Shown here one piece after another: positions 1 to 10,126 of a stretch of 64,000 nucleotides of DNA. Position numbers and translations under genes: made by a program. The DNA comes from Taxillus chinensis. Lineage: Eukaryota > Streptophyta > Magnoliopsida > Santalales > Loranthaceae. Within the stretch, counting starts at the first letter, position 1; each line of letters starts with the position of its first letter. The notes beneath the pieces were generated by a model. That model was given only the letters and a program-made list of their open reading frames with translations. It ran no database searches and had not been told where the DNA came from. The stretch lies in assembly GCA_023512835.1 (NCBI GenBank), contig JAKCVP010000398.1, positions 62,001-126,000 on the forward strand, written 5' to 3'.

Positions 1-398
1 TGTGCTAGTCCACTAGCCGGACACTGGATCCCCGTACAAGCTGCAACATATTCTACAAGAATCTCTCAGAGAATCCAGTAGGAGGTCGCTGCGCCAGCAC
101 TGGCCGCCGCAGTGGCCCCGAACCTTTGACCGGCAAGTCTTGCTTCCTCATCGACGCTCGTTGCGGGTGAGTCGCGGTATGAGGGGGGTTCACACCTACC
201 CTACTGCCGTCATAATGGGATTGTGATACTGCAGCATGTACAGACTGCATGAATTCAATGTGATTCCATCGATATGATGTGATGGACATGTAGTAGCATA
301 GGTAAGTAGATTGTAGATAGGGAAATGCATACACCAAAGTGCCTCTACGCGAGCTGGCACCCACCTGCAGCACATGAGGATGTGATTCACATTTCAGC
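1..398. other. Downstream spacer of the carnitine acetyltransferase gene
   Basis: I see no supported gene here. Short open frames exist on the minus strand but lack recognisable motifs. The stretch holds the 3' flank of the carnitine acetyltransferase gene that ends at 399. Confidence 0.5.
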
Positions 399-2879
399 CT
401 AATACTCCATAAGCGGCAACTTCTTCCCAACATTCCTCCTCAAGTTAGCAGCACTCTGCTTGCTGTCCTCCGCCTTCTTCTCACTAGCCCGCAGCGCCTG
501 CTGCAACATACCCGCGTCAAAAAATCCATACCCGCCCAGCCCGTCATCCTCTTCCTCGACCTCCGCAATCGTAGGCTCCTTACTCTTCGCCGCCGCTTCT
601 GCCTTGTCGCCCAGGATATTCCGGCCTCGCGACTTGGTCCGCCCATTTTTGCCAGATGCCTCTTCGATTTCTCGCGCACGCGTACTGCTCGACGTAGGTC
701 GCCGGCGCGTTTGCCGGAGCAGTTTGCGAGCCTCGAGAAAGTACTGCTCAATGGCCTCGACGAAGCGGCCGGTTTGACGATGCTTGCTCGAGGCGCAAAT
801 GGCGATAGAGTTGTCCTTGATGACGTACCCGATGCCGAAACCGTCGCCAGAGGTAGGGCCAAAGCCAAAGTGGCGTAGCGAGGGGTTGCCGCAGTTTGAA
901 GTCGAGAGAATGGTATTGTTCATCTTGTCCCAGCCGTGGTCGGCGAAGATGGATGGGAGACGATGCTCTACGCCGCCGTTGAGGGTGCGCTGGCGCTCGA
1001 TGACGCTCGTGTCGGAGAAGGCGTCATTGTCGAGAGAGTCTGAGCTGGTGGGAGACGTTGGCGATTGCGCGCCTGAGTCGTGCTGTTGCTGATGATGCAG
1101 TGCGTTGTCGATTGTGCGCTGCCAGACGCATGAGAGTGCATAGAGGTGTCGGTCATGGCCCTGAGCTTGCGCGCATTGCTTCGTGATAGCCGAGTGTCTT
1201 GCTGCGGCGGTACGGAGGGCTTCTACTTTTGCATGCGCGGGATTGTCACCCCAGAATGTGCGGACAAAGTCGACTACCTCGTTTGTGACGGGGCGAATGG
1301 CTTCGGTGCGACCGTGGTAGTAGACTTTGGTCATGGCTGGCTCGTAGGTGCATTCCACGCGGCCGTACATGCCGTAGTAGGCTGCTTGAAAGGCCATTTG
1401 CACGAATGCGTCGGGGGAGAAGCCCATGCTTGTGATGAAATTCTTGCCGTAGGCGTCAAAGTCGAGCGTCTGAAATTCGTTTTGGTGAATGAGGTCGGCG
1501 AGACGCGTTTCAGCGAAGCGCAGGGCTGTGGACAGCTCGGGAGTCATGTCCCATTCGAGTTTGTGAGGGGTCGTAGAGACGTGACCGAACGATGCAGGGT
1601 CTCTCTTCGAGGGGTCTGGCGAGTTTGACGCCCATAACGCTGGAGCCAAGCCGTTGATCGACTTTGCAAATCGCAGGATGGTGTCTGTATAGACGTCAGA
1701 GGCGAAGCGCAAGACTGTGTGGCCATCGACACCGGTGTGCTCAAAGTTGACACCTGCTGATCCATTCCTGCAGACAATAATCTGTAGCTTATCGTACCAG
1801 CGGTTCGTGCAAGTACCGACTTGAACACCCCTGTTGACTTCACTGGTGCCACAGAGCATGTTGGTGCAGAGTTCGGACGTGGTCTTGGGTTCGGTGTCGT
1901 CCAGGCAGACAATGAACAACGCCGAGTCGATGATGTCGAGACAGTCCGCGTTGTTTGACCCTTCTTCCCTTGAAATGACCTCTCGCAGTCCAAACCAAAC
2001 CTTGCGGTTCTCCGTAGAAAGCACTCCGACCGCGCCTTTTGCTGCCTCTGTGATGGGCGTCTGCTCCGCATCTTCACGAATGACATCGAGGTTTTGAGCA
2101 ATGTCGTTCTCGTTCATGATTAGATCATTGTTGTCGTCGAGGACGTCGAACCAGTAGAATTGACCGCGTGCTAGTACAACAATGTGCTTTGAGTTGGCGT
2201 CCTGGCCAATGTGACATCCGTTCTCTGTGGGGATGCGCGCTGTACCGAACATACGCGAGTATTGGTACATACAAAGCGGCGTCTTGCGCAACATGTCTGG
2301 CGGAAGTTCCTCCTTCCTCACGGCGCGAACGAAGCATAGGGAGGATACAACCAGGGAAGCTGCGCGAGTGACCTGATTATTACGAGCTGGGGTAGGATCA
2401 TCTTCGAGCAAGAAGAAGGGGTTCAGATTGAGAACGACAGGGTTGTCGTAGTTGAGGTAAGAGTCGTACCAGAACTGCTCGATGTAACTTGACTTTCCAG
2501 TGGCGTACTTCTTCAGGCGCTCCTGCAGCTCTGGACCTTCGTTACGCAGGAACTCGGCGACAGCTGCTTTTGTGTCCTCGTGTTCACGCGCATCCTGCAG
2601 CGGTTCCAAAGCCTCGAGGTAGCGTTTGCAGGTGGCCTCTAACTCTGGGATGGGAAGTTTGGGGAGATTGTCCTGGGCCGCAAAGGTAGCGCCAGGCTTT
2701 GCAGTCACTGGCTTATGGTTTGCCAAGGGTTCTCTCGCTTCAGACGACAAGTTCTTGGCTGCTTCTTCGGCCGCTTTTGCAGAGCGAACGTTGTTCCGGG
2801 CATCCCCATTCACCTGAAGGCCGTCGGTCATGGCGAGCGTCTGATCGATAGACTTGATGGGCTCTAGTCGGCCTGGCAT
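399..2879 (-). CDS. Carnitine O-acetyltransferase, cytosolic (FacC/YAT) type
   Basis: The enzyme moves acetyl groups between CoA and carnitine, which lets fungi shuttle acetyl units for growth on acetate or fatty acids. It is a single uninterrupted frame of 826 residues. The choline/carnitine acyltransferase fold is recognisable throughout, with the catalytic His near residue 380 in FEHTGVDGHTV, the variant typical of the Yat1/FacC branch rather than the Cat2/AcuJ branch. The C-terminal half has a Ser/Asp-rich insertion (around residue 630) before the segment LSTSNCGNPSLRHFGFGPTS. After the fold there is a charged tail of about 100 residues. There is no obvious mitochondrial presequence and the C-terminus (PLMEY) is not a PTS1, so a cytosolic location is inferred. 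The start is the first Met of the frame. The family call is secure; the FacC assignment is likely. Confidence 0.93.
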   Translation of the reverse strand: MPGRLEPIKSIDQTLAMTDGLQVNGDARNNVRSAKAAEEAAKNLSSEAREPLANHKPVTAKPGATFAAQDNLPKLPIPELEATCKRYLEALEPLQDAREHEDTKAAVAEFLRNEGPELQERLKKYATGKSSYIEQFWYDSYLNYDNPVVLNLNPFFLLEDDPTPARNNQVTRAASLVVSSLCFVRAVRKEELPPDMLRKTPLCMYQYSRMFGTARIPTENGCHIGQDANSKHIVVLARGQFYWFDVLDDNNDLIMNENDIAQNLDVIREDAEQTPITEAAKGAVGVLSTENRKVWFGLREVISREEGSNNADCLDIIDSALFIVCLDDTEPKTTSELCTNMLCGTSEVNRGVQVGTCTNRWYDKLQIIVCRNGSAGVNFEHTGVDGHTVLRFASDVYTDTILRFAKSINGLAPALWASNSPDPSKRDPASFGHVSTTPHKLEWDMTPELSTALRFAETRLADLIHQNEFQTLDFDAYGKNFITSMGFSPDAFVQMAFQAAYYGMYGRVECTYEPAMTKVYYHGRTEAIRPVTNEVVDFVRTFWGDNPAHAKVEALRTAAARHSAITKQCAQAQGHDRHLYALSCVWQRTIDNALHHQQQHDSGAQSPTSPTSSDSLDNDAFSDTSVIERQRTLNGGVEHRLPSIFADHGWDKMNNTILSTSNCGNPSLRHFGFGPTSGDGFGIGYVIKDNSIAICASSKHRQTGRFVEAIEQYFLEARKLLRQTRRRPTSSSTRAREIEEASGKNGRTKSRGRNILGDKAEAAAKSKEPTIAEVEEEDDGLGGYGFFDAGMLQQALRASEKKAEDSKQSAANLRRNVGKKLPLMEY

Positions 2880-4152
2880 TTTGAAGAAATAGTTAGCTTC
2901 AAGGCACTGGAAATCGACCGCTCACGGGTGCAGTGAGGCAATGCTGGTAGGAAGTGAGAGCAATCGCAGAGCGGTGCGATAGAAGTAGTGGCAGTCTTGT
3001 TGGTAGTAGGACGGCATAGATTCTTTGCTGACGGAGGTCTCGACAAGGTCGGGCTGAGTTGAATATAAGGAAAGGAGCCGGGCGATGGCTCGGCGGAGTG
3101 GAAGTTTCGTGCCATGAACATGTGACGGTTGGGGATTCTCGTGAGGAAACGGGGCGCATGGCGTCTGGGGTAGATAGGGCTAGTCAGGACTGGAGGTTGA
3201 TCGGACTTACGGAGGGTGTGAGTGGCTCAAGGCTGGCAGAAGGTCTCCACTATGCGGATGTAAGTGTGTGAGCCAGCGCAGTCCCAGACGCAAGAGACGC
3301 AGTGGGCAAGCGACATGCTTGTCTGTCAAGGGCGGTTTAGTGCTAGAGTTGCGGCTGAATGGAGATGTCTGGCACGTCGATGCTGATGATGCCTTCCCCT
3401 CTCACGCCTCTCCTTCAGGCCGAGAACTCGGGGACGACGAGAATGACTATCTCCTGCGCTTGACCACGTCGTCTGGCCTGCCAACCAGCATGCTCGAGAG
3501 CAAAGCCTGCTTCGCTTGAATTTATTTCCACTCTTGAGTGTTCTTGCCGGCCCAACGTGCAAGGGAACGACAATCAGTCTGTTGTGCCTTACGTTCGCCC
3601 TGATCTAGCCCCACCAGTTCCTTTGGCGATGCGTAAGATATTGTTGATGATGTCAATCATCACGTGCAACGTGGCCATATTGACGACCGCTCGACTTCAA
3701 TCTTGGAGAGACAAAGTCAAATTCTGAAACATGAGTCTACTGCATCAGATTGATTAGCGGCCTTTTACAGCAGGGTTAAAGGAGCATAAATGCAGACATA
3801 ATTTACGGCCACGAGTCGAGTGACCTTGACCGCAGCGAGGAGTGATGCCTGCCCGCTCCGTAGGTGCCTTCCAACTAATGGGATTGCACACCGACCAGGC
3901 AACCTTCCTAAGCGTGACAAGGCTGGCCTCGCACCGACTCCGTGCTCAGTCCCGCACGGTGCACCATCTTGCATGGTCTGTGCTGGCCTTTGAGCATCTC
4001 TCACCGCACATCATGCTCCGAGCGCTTTCTTCCCATCTCTACGCTCACTTCGCGTTCCATCAGCCGACTCTCGACCGTGCCTAGATGGCCCCAACATCCA
4101 GTATCGCAAGGGGGCTGCAGACCCTCACGTATTAGTCCGTTTCCATCAAGAT
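2880..4152. other. Intergenic region between divergent genes (acetyltransferase and OPT)
   Basis: No supported gene. This 1.3 kb stretch lies between the 5' ends of the leftward acetyltransferase gene and the rightward OPT gene, so it should hold both promoters. Short frames on both strands have no recognisable domain. Confidence 0.55.
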
Positions 4153-6525
4153 ATGTCCTCCACAGTAGCTTGCGGCCCCAGGGATGGATGTACACCGTTC
4201 AACACTCCTCAGCCCTCACTGACCTGGCGGAGTGTTACAGCTGGACTGCTCATCGGCTCCTTGATATGTTGTACCAGCGTATACTATGGCCTTCAATCCG
4301 GGAACACCAACTCCTTGCCTCTCCCTGCCGCTTTCCTGGGCTATGTAATCTTTCGCCCACTCTCGAAGCGACTCAGTACTCCTTTCTCGCTTTCCGAGAA
4401 TGTCTTGGTCATGGCCATAGCATCTGCCATGGGCGGAATACCGTATACCGCTGGTATTACAGGTATCGTGCCTGCTCTAGAGCACTTGGTGAAGCCAGAC
4501 GAGAATGGCCCCCTGGACTTCAATGGGCTGCGCCTGATATTTTGGTGCTTCGGAGTTTCCTTCATAGGCATAGCATTTGCTGCTCCGTTTCGAAGATACT
4601 TCGTGTCGCGGCCTGACTTGCCCTTTCCCACGGGTTCTGCCAGTAAGCACTCCCTGTACCCCTGGACCATCCAGGGAACGTGAGGATGTACATGCTCGTA
4701 TGGCCATTTCGCTGATACTTGACACATCGCGAAGTCGCGGTATTGTTAGGCATGTTGTATCGAAGGCCTGACATTCTGCGCAATATTAGATATCGGCAGG
4801 AACAAGTACCGAATTCGCAATCGTTCAAGGCTCCCGAGAGAACTGCATCAAAAGCGAGAGGCCCAAGCATGGCACAAGATCCCTCTGAGAATGCGGACAC
4901 ACACGTTGAAGAGCAGGCTACTTCTGAGCCTTGCAATGATGAAGTCAAAATGGAAGATATATCGATCAGCGTTTCTGTCGCAGCCTTTGCGTTGTCAGGC
5001 GCGGTGGTGAGTGGTACAGCGCTTCGCTCATCAAAGTGCTGCAAAGCTCACGTTGTATCAGGGCTTGATCACCTTTCTTTTCCCCCAGGCAGGTAACATA
5101 CCGCTCTTCGGTCTTCATGCGGCGCGTACCTGGGCATTGTCGGCTGCCTTGTCGCCCGCATACATGGGATATGGAATGATTATGCTACCCATGACGGTGA
5201 CGCATATATTTCTTGGGGCAGTGATAGGATGGGGCATCTTGTCCCCCATCGCAAAGCTCAACGATTGGGCGCCTGGCCCGACTAAAGATTGGGAGACTGG
5301 AGTGCAGGGCTGGGTTATATGGGTCGCACTGGGTTCCATTCTTGGCGATTCCACGGTCGGCTTATGCTCGATGGTTCTACGCGTTGCTCGCATCGATGTC
5401 CTGACAGGATTGCACTACTTGCTGGCCTCCGTACGAAAGCAACAAGTCTCTCCAAACGCTACTCAAAGCCTCGCTGACTTCCGAAGAGAGACGCGCGCAG
5501 TAGACGAGCGGACTTCACTCCTTTCTCGCTCGATCGATATATCGAATACTGGTAACAGCGTAGAGAGCGGAGCTCATGAAACTGGCACACTTTCTTCGAC
5601 GTCCATCGCCGGGTTCTTCGTCGCTGTCTCCGCATCCTGCTTGGTCATCAACAGCTATCTCTTTGGCAACCTGCTCCACGTGCGGGAAATTCTACTTTCG
5701 ATAAGTTTCGTGCTACCTCTGGGCATTGCAAGCATCCGAGCTATGGGCGAAACGGATAACGGATTAGCGTCCACCTTGGGTATTCCCCATTGCACCTCGC
5801 CAGATCCACAACAGACTAATTCATGACAGGCAAGATCCCCCTATTCTTTTTCGCGCTGATTATCGCGCCATCGAATCCAAATGCAATATTGATTAGTCTG
5901 ATCGTGGGTGGCATTGCTGAGGGCGCAACCTACCAATCCTCGGACCTGATGGAACACATGAAGACCGGTTGGCTGGCGGGCTCCACAGCACCCAAAGACC
6001 TCTTCTACGGTCAGCTTATAGGATCATTGTGTGGGAGTCTGGTTTCTAGCGGTGCCTACAAGCTGATCACATCACTAAATGCAATACCAGGCGATAAGAT
6101 GCATGTTCCCACGGCCCAATTATGGCTTGCAACAGCACATCTAGCCTATGGACAAGGCCTCCCACCAGGTGTCCTAGGTTTCGCTGTTTGTGCATTCGTG
6201 CTATCTAGCACCTTTGCTGTTCTACGGCTGTCGCTCAAACATCGTACTTGGAGCCGACGTATACCCAGCGGAGTTGCCATGGGACTTGGTGAGTGCGAGC
6301 CTGCTCGGCTACTTTGACCAAAACTGACTAGGAACAGGGATCTACACACTTCCGCAGTACACTCTTCCACAATGCGTCGGCGCTCTTCTTCATGTGTGCT
6401 TGAGTCATCGCTTCGGGGCGAGCGAACTGTCTGTGATATCAGTCGCTGTCGGGCTCATACTCGGCCAGTCTCTCATGAACGTCTTGGGTCTAATTCTGCA
6501 GGCAACAGGCCTAATGTCGCCATGA
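4153..6525 (+). CDS. OPT-family oligopeptide/metal-chelate transporter
   Basis: A plasma-membrane proton-coupled transporter of the OPT superfamily, which carries small peptides or metal-chelate complexes. Five exons fit splice consensus and frame: 4153-4642, 4735-5006, 5062-5779, 5830-6288 and 6338-6525, giving about 708 residues. Family motifs run across the exon junctions. Near the N-terminus is YYGLQSGNTNSLPLPAAFLG. Later come the glycine-rich AYMGYGMIM segment, GETDN, and GGIAEGATYQSSDLMEHMKTG, where the junction at 5779/5830 restores G-K-I. Many hydrophobic helices are visible. A hydrophilic loop of roughly 60 residues before the central helices (near 5450-5580) is Ser/Arg-rich. The gene is convergent with the oxygenase at 7267-8397. 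The substrate cannot be read from the sequence. Confidence 0.9.
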
Positions 6526-7266
6526 TGCAACACTGAAAGATTGGCGGAGCCTCTGACGGCAAGCTGCTTTCATCATGTGCCCATCTGATAGCCGATCCTC
6601 CTCTAACACTCAGTACCCAGTCCACGCTTCTATCCGATCGGTACTCTCCGAGGCAAGGGGGCCATCTAACGCAAAGGTGGGGAAGCTATACGTGAGGCTC
6701 CGCCTACAGAAATCGTGATAGGTCTGTCTGATCAGGCTGAGGATGCGCTCGGCCTCAGAGACGAGTATAAGAGTGAATTGAGAACTCAAGTCCGAGCTGG
6801 CTTAGCCTAGGTCCACCACATCGAGTAAGACAGGAATCCAGTGCTGTATCTTCATTACTCCGAGATTTGTACGAACCAGGCTGTTGCTTGACTGTGGCCC
6901 AAGAAACTAACTCACACAAGAGACTTAAGAGATACAGACAAGCAACTATGACGCTCTCCTCCGCGACCAACGAACCCAAGCAGAACGCTGCTGTGGCCGC
7001 TGAGAAAGACCAACCGGTATGGACTATGTTGCTTCCCAGTACCTTCACCCTAGACGCTCCTTCTGACTGACGGTGCCACGGTAGTGGTTGAAGCTGCGTG
7101 CAGATAAGGAGCGTGAACGAACCCGCGCTCCAGGCGAGTTGTATGGATATGACTCTGGGGAGATGCTTCTTACGAGTTCTCATGGAGGTGCGGGCAGATT
7201 TGCCTTGAACCCGGTCAAACCCTTTGAGTAAAATTGGGACCGTATATATTGTCTGAATCCAAGCAT
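6526..7266. other. Convergent intergenic region
   Basis: No supported gene between the 3' ends of the OPT transporter and the CmcJ/AsaB-like oxygenase. Open frames on both strands lack recognisable motifs. Confidence 0.5.
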
Positions 7267-8397
7267 TCATTCGTCGTAATACACGACTACTTGAAGCTCG
7301 ACGCTCTCACGTGGCACCTCATGCGTGCTTGCTGAGGGATCCTGAAATGCGACATGGGGTACCCCTGGGCCATTGTTAGTGTTGCTTCCTAGATATCTGT
7401 CTGTGGTAAAGCCAAGGCAGGCACGTACCAGAGCCTTGGCCGAGTTTTGAGTCGTGCTGTCGAAAGATGGCCAGATCGCTGTTCTTCTGGTCTCTGAGGT
7501 AGTACCATCGATGGCATGGTCGATGATATACCTGAAATGTTTCTTCGGCATTGTAATTCGCGTCGTTATTGACGCTGTCACACGCCTCCAAGTCAGTTGT
7601 GGGATTGACAGTCGATGCATCGCAGAACGCTAGAGGCCAATCTTTGGTGGGCCCGTTCAGAGGCTTCCAAACGCTGTTGAAAGCCACAAGGTCAGCCTGA
7701 GCCGGTGCAGGTGCGACTGCTTTCGCTTACTGAACGTATTGCCAGCGACCTGATAGGATCTTCCTTCCTCGCTCCTCGCCCATCGCAGCCAGGATCTTGG
7801 CCGTGGCCTCATCCTCTGTCCAGTCTAGATATCGGATGAGTCCCCAACTGGATGCATCGATGAAGACCAATATCACGTACCAATATGGACTACCATGACA
7901 GGCTGGTTGTTCTCATAATCGTCACCAGTAGAGACTGGGAACACTGTCTGACGTCGCCTCGTCTGTCCTGACTATTAGCGGTAACAATACGATACTGATA
8001 CGCCAGACACCGCAACACTTGCCGTATGCTCCAACATGATGATATGCGGCGTCCCGAAGAAGTCAGCCAGTACAGGCTTCAACGGCCTCAGATAGGCCTG
8101 CTCGACGAGCGTTCGATCTTCGCAATCCTCAAAGCTCAGTCGACAATCGAGAGAAGCGAAGCCAAATCCCCTCTTCTCAAAGTCAATTGGAAGCTGATCG
8201 CGCACGTCCTGTACCGATACATCTTTTATCTCTTCAAAGACTGTATTTCCCCGGGCGACTTCAGGATCGGGAGAGTCGAAACGAAGACGGTAGGGCTTCA
8301 CTGTCTTGTACAGTTCTCGCTCTTTCAAGTACCATAATGAAGCGCGATGCGCCGGGCCTTGAGGCAGTGCTGCTGTTGCCGCAACAAGAGATGCCAT
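7267..8397 (-). CDS. CmcJ/AsaB-like putative Fe(II)/2-oxoglutarate-type oxygenase
   Basis: A member of the fungal CmcJ/AsaB-like family, often annotated as hydroxylase or methyltransferase and frequent in secondary-metabolite clusters. The reaction is unknown. Five exons on the minus strand (8397-8019, 7967-7881, 7824-7731, 7673-7429, 7364-7267) join in frame to about 300 residues. The N-terminal part has KPYRLRFD and a run ending in LEHTAR, where the HTxR motif is rebuilt across the first intron. Then come RRRQTVFP and MVVHIDWTEDEA (the HxD pair expected for metal binding), and VWKPLNGPTKDWPLAFCDAS, the family's WRPL-GP-DWPLALCD signature. The protein ends with HVAFQDPSA followed by PRESVEL. 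The Asn usually preceding VWRPL is His here. Introns of 51-64 nt all have GT..AG ends. Confidence 0.85.
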
Positions 8398-8829
8398 GTC
8401 TCAGTCTTGATTGGGTTCTATTGAGCTCCCTGCTTGCATGCGGGAAATACTTTACAGAGGCGGTGTCGGACAGAAGGCACAAGACCTCATGGTCGGTGAG
8501 GCTCGTCGCTCTCGTGTAAAGGCTAGGTCGCTGCGTCACATGGCGTTTTTCTCGGTTTCGCGTATGGCTTGAAAGTGAATCAGATCAGCCTACTAGGTCT
8601 ATAGCCTGCTCGCAGCCTACTTTGGGAGAGCAAGCTGTATTGACTTCAGTGCGGTTAGTAGCCTTGTTGACGGGCCCGTCACAGCATCATGCAAGATGGA
8701 GGAGGTGGGCTGCGTCATCCGGATAAGGTCTCGAACATATTTCTCCGATCAACAGCAAGACGTTCCCCACATGTTGCGGAGCTTTACAAATTGCTTGTAT
8801 GGGCATTGTTTGAAGCCTCGACAATAAGT
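8398..8829. other. Spacer upstream of the oxygenase gene
   Basis: It carries the 5' flank of the leftward oxygenase gene and the left flank of the long-TIR element. No supported gene was seen. Confidence 0.5.
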
Positions 8830-9326
8830 ATCTCTCTTAGCCTCGGACGGAGGCCTATTCCATGTTTGTAAAAGCGGTATATTTGATCGTTATATAAGGG
8901 TAGTAATGTAACCGTATAGATTGCGCGTTCTATTTTTCTTTTCTATAACGGTACTAAATCTGTTTATTCTGTACCGTAGCCTTATAATATCTACGTCCCC
9001 GTCCGTTACTACTAAACTTTATATAGCTATTACTCGGCCAAAACTATGTTAAACCTATTAAAAATAGGCTTGAAAAGCACGTAGGGACGACCTTAGTATA
9101 TATAGTACGTAATAACCTTAGGACTTCCGCTTATTTACGGTAAGGCTCGTAAGGGAGGAGAGAAAGTTAAAGTATTATGATTCTTAATACCGGGTATTAG
9201 CCGTTATAGAAAGATAGCGAATATCACTAGGTATCCAGCGCTATCTAAGTGATAGACTTAATAATACGGGTAGTATACCGCTTTAAGTGATTTTGGATGG
9301 GCCTCCGTCCGGGGGGTAAGGGAGAT
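8830..9326. mobile_element. Non-autonomous element with about 55-bp terminal inverted repeats (MITE-like)
   Basis: The left end (8830-8884) and the reverse complement of the right end (9272-9326) match at roughly three quarters of positions. The match includes a perfect 11-base core, CGGACGGAGGC, and an inner AAAGCGGTATA block. The roughly 390-bp interior is TpA-rich, unlike the flanks, and has no open frame of note. There is no transposase. I could not find a clear target-site duplication, so the exact termini are uncertain. The composition is consistent with RIP-type mutation. Confidence 0.75.
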
Positions 9327-10126
9327 GAATCGAGGTCTGTGGTCGAGAACAGCCCGAGGCTAGTGAGCTTGTGGCCCCAATGAGCGAACTCGGCTGCTAG
9401 CGTTCAATGTCGTGCCGCATTTCTAGTCCGTTAAAGCTCCTGCCTGCTTCTGCCTGTTTCTGCCTGCTCCTGCCTGCTTCCTTGAACTCATACTGTCCTC
9501 TGCCTGCTTTCTGAAGGAGAATGGCATTTGGCTTCGACAAGCTCCGGTACGCTTTGTGGGGCACGTCAAAGTCCCCGAGGAGCCGGACAGCTCCAGGGAT
9601 CCCGCGCGCATGGACGCTGTCACGATGCATTAGCAGGACATGTCGACGAATGGACGCTCTCAATATACAAGGCGTTCTTCACCGGAGCGCAGATGCACTT
9701 TGGCGCGTCTAGTAGAAATACCCGCCTTTTTTGTAATTTGAGGAGCTTTGTTACGAGACTGATGGTGTGTGAAGACCGATCTCGACTCAGATTGACCCAA
9801 TGGTCGTTGATGTGTGTATCAGATGTCCATCTCTGAGGTCGACGTATGGAGGGCGGGCAGATGATGTCGGCGAATTAAGACAACAACAGCGGAATCTGCC
9901 TGTAGAGTCCGTGAGTATAGGTATGTAAGCAAGGCTGACACGGCGAATCGTGCTCTAGGTAGTTACCTAGGTAGGTAGGTATTTTGGGTACCTCGTCACT
10001 ATACAACTGTCGCAAGGTGACTCTTGCAATTTTGGGTAAGCCGGACTGCCAGAGCTGAAGTTCGGATATTCGAGATTTCGTCAGTGCACCTTGCTTTAGC
10101 AATGCCACAGTGAAGCACCCCAAATC
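9327..10126. other. Spacer between the TIR element and the NLR gene
   Basis: It holds a short 10-bp tandem repeat (9437-9482) and the 5' flank of the NLR gene. No supported gene was seen. Confidence 0.5.
9437..9482. repeat. 10-bp tandem repeat (CTGCCTGCTY), about 4.5 copies
   Basis: Contiguous imperfect 10-bp units reading TCCTGCCTGC, TTCTGCCTGT, TTCTGCCTGC, TCCTGCCTGC. A further partial unit (TCTGCCTGCTTT) follows near 9500. There are no spacers, so this is a minisatellite-like array and not a CRISPR. Confidence 0.7.

Noticed and set aside
3942..4616. A 224-codon plus-strand frame at the OPT start
   Set aside because: It is a shifted-frame shadow of the first OPT exon, whose own frame has the transporter motifs.
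4153..8397. OPT plus CmcJ/AsaB-like pair as a full siderophore-like cluster
   Set aside because: No synthase, NRPS or regulator is present within the window, so I report only the pairing.
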